Shown here piece after piece: positions 14,427-24,000 of a stretch of DNA of 37,803 nucleotides. Source of the stretch: a virus. How positions within the stretch are numbered: the stretch's first letter is position 1; each line of letters opens with the position of its first letter. The DNA is taken from the IMG/VR virus record IMGVR_UViG_3300025132_000011, positions 1-37,803 of that record. One strand, written 5' to 3'. The position numbers were made by a program, and so were the translations under genes. Under the pieces are notes generated by a model that saw only the letters and a list, made by a program, of their open reading frames with translations, was not told the origin of the DNA and ran no database searches.

Positions 14427-14842
14427 CTAAGGCAGTGGTAGATCATGATCACAAAACTGGTGAGGTTCGAGGTATCATTGATTTTAATGCTAACAATCTA
14501 TTGGGAGTCATCGAGAGAAAGTTTTTTAGCTACTGCTCTGGTGACCCCAAAGATTTGCCTGATGTGCTTAGAAGAATAGCAGATTTTTTAGAAAGACCAC
14601 CTACAGGTCATCTTCATCCTGTTGGATTGAATCAGTTAGTCGCTAAATTTAAAGGATTAAAGAAGCAAGAACAAATAAAATCACTCAAATCTTTCTACAC
14701 TATTGACAACGACTCACTAGAATGTTGTAATAATGTTCACGATAGGGTGAAGCTCTACCGAAAACTACTTAAAGAATTTTATGAAACAAAAACTACTAAA
14801 CATCGTGTCGGAGTTCAATGCTCCAAAAACACAATTCAATAA
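14345..14842 (+). CDS. Endonuclease VII-like recombination nuclease
   Basis: The 165-residue protein has the His-Me finger core of phage T4 endonuclease VII: VVDHDHKTGEVRG with catalytic Asp33-His36, then the Asn-rich FNANNLLG (Asn50/51) that supplies the metal-site Asn. These enzymes cut Holliday junctions and branched DNA before packaging. Of the four zinc-binding Cys of the T4 enzyme only one CP remains (Cys20); the CxxC partner and the CxxCN motif are absent. It overlaps genes on both sides. Confidence 0.75.
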   Translation: MYISANKIKDYREANNPGVCPILLRKLTKAVVDHDHKTGEVRGIIDFNANNLLGVIERKFFSYCSGDPKDLPDVLRRIADFLERPPTGHLHPVGLNQLVAKFKGLKKQEQIKSLKSFYTIDNDSLECCNNVHDRVKLYRKLLKEFYETKTTKHRVGVQCSKNTIQ

Positions 14843-15233
14843 GTTCGGAAATTTTTATTACCGAACACACGAGGATCAGAACAATGGACTGAAACCTCTT
14901 CTCAAAAAACATAATGCAGTGCTTATCATTACTGATGAGGTAAAAGAACTAGGTGGTGTATTATTCTGTGAGGCTACTGCTGCCTTGTACTGCACTGATA
15001 CCAACAAACTTATTGGTGCCGCTAAAGCCCAAGCTGGTATTGATCCAAAGAAAAAAGGCATGGACATCTCCATGACATTTGGTGCTGCCTCAAGTTATGC
15101 TAGGAAGTATGCAGTTAATGCACTATTTCTTTGTGATGATAATAAAGATGCTGATTCAACTCACACCTTTGATAAGAAACCTGTAACCAAACAATCACCT
15201 CAAGAATCAGAGGATGACGATTGGCTAGAATAA
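14781..15233 (+). CDS. ERF-family single-strand annealing protein
   Basis: The 150-residue protein has the ERF recombinase signature: FYYRTHEDQNNGLKPLL near the start, the GAAKAQAGIDPKKKGMDIS segment, and MTFGAASSYARKYAVNALFL with the following DDNKDAD. These proteins anneal complementary single strands in phage recombination. The acidic C-terminus (ESEDDDWLE) resembles the tails that recruit partners in ssDNA-binding systems. It overlaps the endonuclease VII gene by 62 nt and precedes a putative ssDNA-binding protein. Confidence 0.85.
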   Translation: MKQKLLNIVSEFNAPKTQFNKFGNFYYRTHEDQNNGLKPLLKKHNAVLIITDEVKELGGVLFCEATAALYCTDTNKLIGAAKAQAGIDPKKKGMDISMTFGAASSYARKYAVNALFLCDDNKDADSTHTFDKKPVTKQSPQESEDDDWLE

Positions 15234-15251
15234 TTTAACCAAATATATATT

Positions 15252-15479
15252 ATGGCTGAAAAATACGATAACACTAATGGTGGCGCTCTATTCCCAAATG
15301 ATAGGAAAGAGAAGCCCACACACCCTGACTTCCGGGGTAACATCGACATCGATGGTGTCGATTATTGGATTAAAGGATGGAAGAAAACATCCTCTAAAGG
15401 CATGAAGTTCCTATCACTAGCAGTGACCAAGAAAGAGGGAGCTAAAGCACAACCTGTTGTAGAGGAAGATCCATTCTAA
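15252..15479 (+). CDS. Small DUF736-like / putative ssDNA-associated protein
   Basis: The 75-residue protein starts with the pattern NTNGGALFPNDRKEKPTHPD and continues IDGVDYWIKGWKKTSSKGMK, a short beta-type domain I recall from many podoviruses, similar to DUF736. An acidic end (VVEEDPF) recalls SSB tails, and it lies directly after the ERF gene. A ssDNA-binding role is inference. Its stop overlaps the next ATG by one base. Confidence 0.62.
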   Translation: MAEKYDNTNGGALFPNDRKEKPTHPDFRGNIDIDGVDYWIKGWKKTSSKGMKFLSLAVTKKEGAKAQPVVEEDPF

Positions 15480-15859
15480 TGCAACCTAATCCACATTATG
15501 TAACTAACGAAACTGATCCTGCTTACTACGATAAGGAGTGGTATGATGAGTTTCGTCAGAAAGTAGTTGAGAAACTACTAGAGGTTACTGCACAAAAGAA
15601 TCATGACTACACTACTGGCGATAGTGCAACAAACCCTTTCGCTAATTTTGATAGATCAATAGATTTTGGTGTGCAACCTCTTACTGGTCTGTGTATTAGG
15701 ATGCAAGATAAATTTCAGAGAGCCATGACATTTGCAAAAGATGGTAAACTGAAAGTTACAGAGGGTAATGATCAAGTCGAAGATATATTCCTTGATTTGA
15801 TGGGTTACTCTCTTTTAGCTCTTGGTATGCTCGAAAGAGATAAACATATTGAAGAGTGA
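15479..15859 (+). CDS. Nucleotide modification-associated domain 1 protein (DUF1599-like)
   Basis: The 126-residue protein carries KNHDYTTGDSATNPFANFD, then GLCIRMQDKFQRA, and a C-terminal EDIFLDLMGYSLLALGML. This is the conserved layout of the DUF1599 / nucleotide modification-associated domain 1 family, an all-helical MazG-like group found in phages. A role in handling modified or non-canonical nucleotides is proposed for the family. Two C5 methyltransferase regions are encoded in the same genome. It is the last gene before a strong terminator. Confidence 0.72.
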   Translation: MQPNPHYVTNETDPAYYDKEWYDEFRQKVVEKLLEVTAQKNHDYTTGDSATNPFANFDRSIDFGVQPLTGLCIRMQDKFQRAMTFAKDGKLKVTEGNDQVEDIFLDLMGYSLLALGMLERDKHIEE

Positions 15860-15884
15860 TATTTTAACCCATTATCTAACCAAT

Positions 15885-15922
15885 GCTAGGCTCGTTCATA
15901 AGAGCGAGCCTAGCTTATTTTT
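15885..15922 (+). terminator. Terminator before the helicase operon
   Basis: GCTAGGCTCG (15885-15894) pairs perfectly with CGAGCCTAGC (15905-15914), and two more pairs can extend into the loop. TTATTTTT follows and leads straight into the ATG of the next gene at 15923. It separates the recombination genes from the helicase genes. Confidence 0.8.
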
Positions 15923-16102
15923 ATGAAAAAAACTGAAATGACAAAACTTAAAGAGGCAACAAGATTAGCAGTGAACACTGCAAATGAGTTAACACTCAGA
16001 GAACAAGCGGAATCAAATAGGATTCTTATAAAGGGATTACAACAAATACTAAAAAACATAGAGGAGACCATCTTAGAAATTGAATCAAATACCACACAAT
16101 AA
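15923..16102 (+). CDS. Small helical protein upstream of helicase
   Basis: The 59-residue protein is probably all helix, with a regular charged/hydrophobic pattern (EATRLAVNTANELTLREQAE, then QILKNIEETILEIE) typical of a short coiled coil. It starts directly behind a terminator T run without a ribosome binding site and overlaps the helicase gene by 23 nt. A helper of the helicase is conceivable from the coupling alone; no loader motif (Walker A) is present. Confidence 0.6.
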   Translation: MKKTEMTKLKEATRLAVNTANELTLREQAESNRILIKGLQQILKNIEETILEIESNTTQ

Positions 16103-17372
16103 AGATGCTGAAGAAGCTGTGTTGTGTTGTTGTTTGTTAGAAGATGATAATGATATTTTTACTAAAATATCAAAAGATATTTCAGAGGAAGACTTTTACT
16201 ACGATGACCACAAAATAATATGGGAAAAAATGTCAGAGTTAGCTGACAATAATTCCATAATTGATGTGGTTACACTCACAGAAAAACTACAAGGCGAATA
16301 CAATGATTTGGTGCATACCCCTTTGCATTTAAGTGGGGTTGTCACATCTACTTTATCATTACCCAACTACATATCAATTCTTAAAAAGAAAACTAGATTG
16401 AGGGCCATGCGCTATCAATTTAAGCAAGGTCTAGAGTTGATAGAAAAAGATTGTGATCCCACTCTTATTGAGGAGGATTTAAATAAAGAGCTTGAGCGCT
16501 ACAAACCTCTACCTGATGAGTCTACACACATTAAGAACTCATTAGATGTCATAGAACAAGAGGTAGAGCAAATGATGAGTGGGAAATACAAGCCAGAATA
16601 TATCAGAACTCATTTGAAGCATTTAGATGAGAAGATAAAGCTAGAACTTGGCACTGTATTCACTATAGCGGCTCCTACTTCTGTGGGTAAATCAGCCTTA
16701 GCTTTAAACATAGCTATGAAGTCATCAGCAAGGGATAATTCACACTCGCTCATATTTAGCCTAGAAATGCCTCAGAAACAGCTTTCTAAACGAATGGTGA
16801 GTGCTTTGTCTTGGACTAATTTCAGACAAGTAGAAGAGGCAGTAGCGAGCCAAGAAAATGTATCTAAGATCAATGATGCTATAGCTAAATTGAAAGCTAT
16901 GCCAATTGACACAATTCACTCAGTAAAATCTATAAGTCAAATAGCTTCTGATGTGAAAAGATTTGTTAAAGAAAAGAACACAAAGCTAGTAGTGATAGAT
17001 TACTTGCAACTGATTCCTTTTAATGCTGGTAGGATGGGCAAAGCTGATGGTATTGCTATGATATCTCAGAAGATAAAACAGATAGCATTAGAAAATAATG
17101 TGTGTATTGTCCTTTTATCACAATTAAATCGTGAGGGAGCTAGATCCGATTTCCCAGATTTATATCACCTCAAAGATAGTGGTTCAATTGAGAACGATGC
17201 TGATACTGTACTCATTATGAATTGTAAGGACAATAGCACTGAAGCTGCCAAAGCAGTAGATTCATATGGCCCATACATTCATGTAAACTATTTGATAGCT
17301 AAAAATAGAGAGGGAGAGAGAGGAGTTCGAGGACACTTTAAATTTTATGCCACATTTGGCTTATTTTTTTAA
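16080..17372 (+). CDS. dnaB: DnaB-type replicative helicase
   Basis: The 430-residue protein has the two DnaB parts: an N-terminal helical domain (HNKDAEEAVLCCCLLEDDN) and a RecA-like C-terminal ATPase with Walker A APTSVGKSA near residue 200, ALNIA directly after it, Walker B KLVVIDYLQLI, and DSGSIENDADTVLIM. It would unwind DNA at the phage fork. The start is TTG at 16080, 12 nt after GAGGAG inside the preceding gene; no ATG fits before the conserved N-terminal motif. No polymerase or primase gene accompanies it, so host enzymes are probably recruited. Confidence 0.9.
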   Translation: MNQIPHNKDAEEAVLCCCLLEDDNDIFTKISKDISEEDFYYDDHKIIWEKMSELADNNSIIDVVTLTEKLQGEYNDLVHTPLHLSGVVTSTLSLPNYISILKKKTRLRAMRYQFKQGLELIEKDCDPTLIEEDLNKELERYKPLPDESTHIKNSLDVIEQEVEQMMSGKYKPEYIRTHLKHLDEKIKLELGTVFTIAAPTSVGKSALALNIAMKSSARDNSHSLIFSLEMPQKQLSKRMVSALSWTNFRQVEEAVASQENVSKINDAIAKLKAMPIDTIHSVKSISQIASDVKRFVKEKNTKLVVIDYLQLIPFNAGRMGKADGIAMISQKIKQIALENNVCIVLLSQLNREGARSDFPDLYHLKDSGSIENDADTVLIMNCKDNSTEAAKAVDSYGPYIHVNYLIAKNREGERGVRGHFKFYATFGLFF

Positions 17373-17374
17373 TC

Positions 17375-17806
17375 ATGACTAACGGAAATTATAATTACAA
17401 AGACCGCCAAGACTGTCCAGATTCTGGAGAGATCTTGTTTGAACAATATCTAGAAGAAAGTGGGACGAAGTATCATCGAGTCGGTTTTGACTCACATCTT
17501 AACCCAGTAACAAACTTTTGGAAAGTTCACCCTACTATCAGAGCATTGCCAGACTACCTAGTGGAACATGAAAATGATCTCTCCTGGTGCCAAGTCAAGG
17601 GCAGTAATAATTTAAAGTTACATGACTATGTTGAGTATTGTAACTTTGAGAAATTATTTGCAGATCAATGTAGCTTTTATGTTGTCTTTTGCTTTAAAGA
17701 TACTAAACCTATTTTTAGAACAATGAAAGATATCGCCAACTCCATTGTGGGACAAGAGATCAAGCAGTGGCATGATGGTGTTAAATATATATCAGTGCCT
17801 TTATGA
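17375..17806 (+). CDS. Putative PD-(D/E)XK-like endonuclease
   Basis: The 143-residue protein shows an active-site arrangement of this superfamily: Glu23 in the first helix (LFEQYLEESG), Asp60 in RALPDYLVE, then WCQVKGS giving Gln73-x-Lys75, and an alpha/beta core ending FYVVFCFKD. Gln in place of Asp/Glu before Lys occurs in several members. The size suits a Holliday-junction resolvase-like or nicking enzyme. It lies 2 nt after the helicase gene. The assignment is from motif spacing only. Confidence 0.55.
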   Translation: MTNGNYNYKDRQDCPDSGEILFEQYLEESGTKYHRVGFDSHLNPVTNFWKVHPTIRALPDYLVEHENDLSWCQVKGSNNLKLHDYVEYCNFEKLFADQCSFYVVFCFKDTKPIFRTMKDIANSIVGQEIKQWHDGVKYISVPL

Positions 17807-17991
17807 CAAAAGAACAACTTAGAACCAATACAGTTGAAAGACTGAATACACGAATCGACATGATTCGAGAAGAGTCTAGAACTCTCTCCCATCGGATTGC
17901 TATTCTTGAAGAGCGAAGAAAAGAACTTCAAGAAAACAAAAGACACTTTAAAAATTTACTCCTCGAAATTGAGGGTAAGGTTGCATCATAG
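17803..17991 (+). CDS. Small coiled-coil protein
   Basis: The 62-residue protein is one long charged helix (RLNTRIDMIREESRTLSHRI, then EERRKELQENK), strongly predicted as a coiled coil. The start overlaps the preceding stop by 4 nt (ATGA). It is the last standard gene of the early arm. Function unknown. Confidence 0.6.
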   Translation: MTKEQLRTNTVERLNTRIDMIREESRTLSHRIAILEERRKELQENKRHFKNLLLEIEGKVAS

Positions 17992-17997
17992 TATACA
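17969..17997 (+). promoter_or_regulatory. Possible promoter for a short terminal RNA
   Basis: TTGAGG, a 17-nt spacer and TATACA lie over the end of the coiled-coil gene. A start near 18004 would give an RNA of about 88 nt ending at the 18.07-kb terminator. Confidence 0.35.
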
Positions 17998-18045
17998 ATA
18001 AGAAAAAAGGTAATGTGATATAGTAATATACACAACGGAGGTCAT

Positions 18046-18075
18046 ATGTCCGTAGTTGAATCCTTTGCCCACTAG
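18046..18075 (+). CDS. Nine-codon mini-ORF before the terminator
   Basis: The frame reads MSVVESFAH. It is preceded by GGAGGT (18037-18042), one of the strongest Shine-Dalgarno sequences in the window, though only 3 nt from the ATG. Its TAG stop is the last triplet of the terminator's 5' arm. A translating ribosome would block the terminator hairpin, so this could be a regulatory mini-gene, or chance. Confidence 0.25.
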   Translation: MSVVESFAH

Positions 18076-18092
18076 TTCGCTAGTGGGTTTTT
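18068..18092 (+). terminator. Strong terminator of the early arm
   Basis: CCCACTAG and CTAGTGGG form a perfect 8-bp stem closed by the stable tetraloop TTCG, then TTTTT. It separates the converging arms. On the minus strand the hairpin is followed by a mixed sequence without a T run, so it acts mainly on plus-strand transcripts. Confidence 0.9.
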
Positions 18093-18094
18093 GT

Positions 18095-21000
18095 TTAGTC
18101 ACCTAGTGGTGAAAACAATTCAAATGCCGCTCTAGTAGGAGCAAATGGTTCTGGTGATATTTGCTCTAGTACATTGCGAAAAGGACTTTTAGTATCTCTT
18201 GCTTTCTTCTTTCTCTTATCGACTCTTTCCCTCAAGGTTTCTCTTGTTTCAGGGAATCTGTATTGTAGCATATCAAATAAAGGTATATTTGTAAGAACTC
18301 TTGAATCTCGAACTCTATGCCCAAATGCATCAGCAAAAGATTTTTCTTCCATATCATACCAAGTTCCAAAAGTTATCTCACCGGCTTGCTGAGAAACATC
18401 TATAAATCTCATTAAAGGAACTGGTAGTGTAAAATCAAGTAATGTTCTACCTACACCCTCTTGTCTCATTTGATATAAGTGGTATTTATTGATACCAGCT
18501 ATACGAACAATACTATTGAATGTGTAATCGCTCAAGTAACCTTGTCTACCAGTAATCATATCTTTGATTACATCTACTGGTATACCCACTAGAGCAAAGA
18601 AAGTAATCATCTTAACTAAATTCTTAGTTCCCTCTTTCCTAGTAGCTGGATTCTTGATTTTTTGTATAGTTTCTTGATTGAAAGTATTAAGTTGTACAAT
18701 CATGAATGACTTCAAAGTATAAAGCCCTCGAAGATTTGGATTGTTCATTACTGCCAATGGCATTCTTAGTTCAGTCAATGGTTGATTCTCAAATAGTTTT
18801 CTTACTAAAGTAGATCCAATCAATGCTTTCTCCTCTTTTGATCTCTTTGCATGATCAATCTTCAAGGCACGAATCATTTGTTCAACTTCGCCCTCTCTTG
18901 TAACTCTTGGACCAATGTAGGTATTCAATTCTGCGAGCATCTTCTCAGCTTCTTGTAACTTTTTGCCCTTAAGCCCTCTCTTAACTGTACCATCAAGGTT
19001 TAAATCTTTTGCGATTCTTTGATATCTACGATAATTTGCATCCATCGTAGCCTCTTTCATTATAACATCTAGCTTTTGGAAACCAGTTACTTTTAATCCC
19101 AATTGTATCGCTTTAATAAATTTGTCATTATCTGTTTTAAACTCTTCTTGTATCCTAGTTGTATCTAAGAAATCTTCCGCCTTGAATGTTGTCTGCCCAG
19201 TAAATGCTCTTCCAATTGATCCAGCTACTTCTTGCTCATTATTGAGGGACATTAAAGATATATCATACAATTGAGAAAGAGTAGATGTTGGCTCAACTAA
19301 TAAACTGAAATAACTAAAGTTTCTAAACCAACCAAATATAGGATATTCTGGCGATGCATTCTTTTGCATCATCTTTTTATACATCTCAGGGAATGTGCTA
19401 AATATTTTTTCTTGTTTATGCTCATCCACATTAGGATCATTCATGATCTGTTGTATTGTGCGACCTACAATAGATGCTGGATCATACTCATACTCAATCA
19501 TACCATCAACTGGTTGTGATATCTTAGGAGCTTTCTGACCTGCAAATTTCAAAGTCTCAATGTGTGTAATCATTGATGAGAAATATTTAGACAATGCATC
19601 TCCTGGGTTGTCATAGAACTCTAACATATCATCGGGTATGAGTTCTATTTTTCTTGTGCCTGAAAATCTTGGTTGATTACCCTTAGTAAATTTACCATAT
19701 TTGTTAAGGTAATTTTCTAACTCAATAGCTTCTTCTGATGACTTAGGCATGATAGGAGCTAATGGATCGGGTAATTTTATTTCTCTGTAATCAGAGTATT
19801 GATTCTTTGCTACAAAATTTATTGCCGCTTGTTCTGTCTTGAATGTAGGGCCTTTACCTATTCCCTCTGTAGGATGTGCTATATATATTTTATAAACAGT
19901 TCTCTTGTTTTCTTTGCGCTGATTATTTATCAGTTTAATATATTCTTTAAATGTAACTGCTGATTGTGGGTCACCATATAATCTGAGTAATTTATCTCTT
20001 CCTTCTTTACTTAGAACTCTTGGAAAGTATTCTTCCAACTCTCCTATCTCCATACCTTGATCAAGTCCTTCTTGTCTAATCTTGGCTAGTTCTGTTTTAA
20101 CTACTTTGAATTCATTAAACATATCATACTTGCGAAGTAGATTATCTCTCTCATTAACTATGGCTAGTTGATCACTTCTGGTCATCTCACTATTATTAAA
20201 AGGACTAAACATAAGTATTTGTTTGAGTCTTTTTGAGTCAGTGGGATCTTTAATTTTTTTGTATTTTTTGCTTAAATTCTGTGTAGCCTTATGCGCTCTT
20301 AATATTTTCATATCACGAGTCAAAATAAAGTCAGTGAATATTCTTTCTATCCTTGGGTCTAGATCTCTAAGAACTTGTCCTACTGGTATTGTATAATTAT
20401 TAAACCAATTAGATAACCCTCTGCCTTTCTCTCCTTTAATTGTTGGTGGTTTACCCGGCTGCTTAGGTTCTGTTCTGCTACCTAAGAAATTATCAAGTGT
20501 TGGTTCAACCTGATCAGTAACTGGAGATATGATATCTTGTGTTTGTTTTACTAGAGTTTCATTGTATGGTTTAGCCTTTGGATCAAGAGTTGCTAATAAT
20601 CTAGCAGTGTCTCTAAAAATAAGTGTTGTTTCATTATCAATCAACACACTATCCTTGAGTTCAGTTGCTATATATTTTTGTGCGCCTTTAAGCAATCTAG
20701 TTACTTCTTGGTAGTTCTCACCATAGAATACATCTGTTTGTTCTGTGATAGTTCCATAGCTTGCTTTCTGTAGCACCACCCTAAAATACTCACCACCTAA
20801 TTGGTAGTTAGACATTTTTCTGCCATCATTGTAAGCAAGCTCTAGATCTTTCTTCTCTGACTCAGATAATTTAGCACCTAAAGAATCAAAAAAATCTATT
20901 GCATTTTCAGTTATACTAAGTGCCTTTTTGCCTACTGCTTTTCTAGCACCATTGACTCTATTATGCAGAGCAACTGCTGATACTGCATGGATAAGTTCTT

Positions 21001-24000
21001 CTCGCATAAGAGAAGAGTATCCTCTCTTATTCTCCATGCCCCCAAATTGTCTTATTACTTTCTTTGGATTTACTACTATCGAATGAGTAGATGGATTATA
21101 CATAGCAGTAGGATTATCCTTACTATAAGAAAACTTAAGAGCAAGCTCTTGAAGTTCTGGTCTATTTATAATCTCCTCAAAGTTCTTTCTAATATACTTC
21201 TCAGTATTCTGAAAAGCAATCTTCTGCTCTGTAGAAGTAAACTGAAGTGCCTCGTCTTTATCTCTAATGTCTTGAGAAGCACTTAAGACTTCTTGTTCGT
21301 CAGTAATTCTTTCTGAATCTGTTCGAGTGCTTCGTCCCCCGACTCTCGGATTAAATCCCTCAAGTTTGGTGGCAGCTTGTCTAACATATCCGCTAATTGT
21401 TTCGTTGGTTCTTGCATCTTTGTATCCTGCTTTATTAGTTTTATCTAGTATATAGAACCATCTTTGCGCTTGCATAGCAGATGGCTCAAGTTGTTTTATG
21501 CCTTGCTCTTTTAATTTTTTATTGAAAATTGTATTAAAAGTTCCAGCAAATTTTTGAAAGAATATTGCATCATCTACACCAACTGGCAAGCCAAATTCTG
21601 CTTTCTTACCATCTTCAGCTGGTTTGAACATACCTTTGAAGTATGATCTAATGAATCTAGATTCCCAAATATCAGTTGTAGTAAATTGACTTTCGCCATT
21701 AAGGTTGAGTGTGTATGCTCCAACTTTAGGACCAAACATAAACATTCTAGGTACTTGCATATCATCGCTAATAGCTTGTTTAGTAGCTTGATGTACAATC
21801 TCTTTGACATATCCTACATTAGTAACACTTGCGCTTTTTGAACTATATGATGATAGGGTTTTTTTGTATGCACTAATGTTAGCAATTGTATCAGTTTCTT
21901 TGAGGAAATCTAATGCTTCTTGAATACCACCTTTATCTTTGGCTATTTCAAGGACAGAAATAACAGCAGATCTCTTTACCTCCATGAGGCTCTTTATACG
22001 ATCCTCATCTTTTACTCCTTGTTCTTTTTGTATCTTAGATTCTTCTGCTGCAAATCTTAAGTATTCAATAGTAGTATCAAGGTTGTTTGTATCTTTGAAT
22101 ACCGCAAAAGTTCTTAATGCCTCTAATGTATTTGTAGGTAATGCAGTATTGGGGCTAGTAAGACCCATTATTGTTTTAAATAAATTATATTCAGAGTTAG
22201 GTATCTTTCCGTATATTTCTTCTATAACCTTCCTAGTTGCCTCTAAATCCTTATCATAGTATGTGAGGTAACTTGGATTATCTTGTAACCAATTGTATAC
22301 ATCTCTCACTGCTGCATCAGCGGCATAATCTAAATTAGATAAGTCTGGCTTTAATCTCAAACCAGTTGAATCAAGCATTCCTTGAAACCATGTAAAGAAT
22401 TGTTCATCATGTACATCTTTAAGATCTTCAAGTTGTATATCATCAACGGTCTTGGTAACAGATGTGTAATATCCTTGTGTCTGTATAAATGGTGCAATAA
22501 TTTTTTGAGTAAGTTCTGCTTGCATACCATTACCCATAAGCCCTCTAGCTAACTTAATATTAGATGGGTAGTTAGCATTGTTGTTAAGACCCATGAGCCT
22601 TGGATACATATCAGCAGTAACAAGATATGCTTTACCATTCTTGAGATAAATATCATCAAACTCTACTACTGTTTTCTTTTCTCCTTTTCTTTTACCTTGC
22701 TGTATAGTCTTTTCAACTTCTCTCCTACCAGTTTCAACAACCTCCATGTTTTTGGGTTTACCAGTTTTGGGATCAGTATCGGGTATAAATAAATATGCAT
22801 TCTGTCCCTTGAACTCACCCTCCTTTTTACCTGTGGCTATTTGTGCTGCCATGATAGTTCCTGTAGGTGTGCCAGCATATGACAACCCACTCATACCATT
22901 TGTGCCTATATGGAGATATGGTAAGTTTCTAGGGTATTCAAACCCGGCTTTGCCTTTTGTTTTAAATCTATCTGCTAAATTTCTGATATAAGATGTTTTA
23001 TCTTTGAAATATTCTCTAGATAATGCACCTTTACTTTGCTCTCTCTTTATTTGTTTTTTGAGAGCCACATACCAATCGCCAGTAATATTGTCTGCTCTTT
23101 CTTCATAGCCTAGAGCCTCTACAGATACAGGTTTTGATAACCTACTGGCTCTTACTATTAATCTTTTACGACTTTGTGCTGAACCTAAATATTTAGTATC
23201 AATTACATCCTCTGATATGAAGTAACCTTTTTTCTTGAGCGCTCTACGAATTTGAGCCATCTCAGGACTACCTTTATAATCAGCCACATTTTCTATGGTA
23301 ATAAGCGGTGGAGTAATTACATTGATTGATTCAACAATTTTCTTTGCTGATAGTTTATCTAAAAAGTATGGGTCTTCTGTTTTGCCCTCTGCAAATTCTT
23401 TTTCTTGTTTTATTCTAGCAGCTCTAGTCATGGCTGAGTAGCGCTTACAAACAGGAGAGTGGTGCATATAAGAGTTAGCTAGCTCAGGATGCTTGAGTAA
23501 CATTTGTTTCCAATCAACATCAGCGATGCTTTGGGCGGCAAAGTCTGTCCCATGTATCCTATTGTGTTCAGCTATAATTAGAGGATTATATTCAACAGCA
23601 AATACCTTTTTGAAATTCAAACCAGCCTGTGCTAAAGCTAACTCTAATGTGCCTCCACCTGAAAATGTACTACCAATTGCTATAGGAGTTCTGTCATCAA
23701 TATACTTTTTATTTAACTCCTTAGCTGGTGTGTTCTCTGTAAGTTTAGTGCCTCCTGCATGAAGGACTGCACCATCATAATAAGGTTCTGTAATAGTGTC
23801 ACTAGGAAATGTTTCTTCATCAAAGTATTGTTGCCTTGGAGCTTTACGATACTCCTCCATAATTTCTATCTCCTCATCTGATCTAGCATTTCTTGCATCA
23901 GATAATTGAATGCCTCCTGGTGTAAGTAAATTACCAGCAAAGAAATCCATACCCACATCAAAGTTTTCTAAAACTCTTATTCTACCTGTATCTTCTAATA

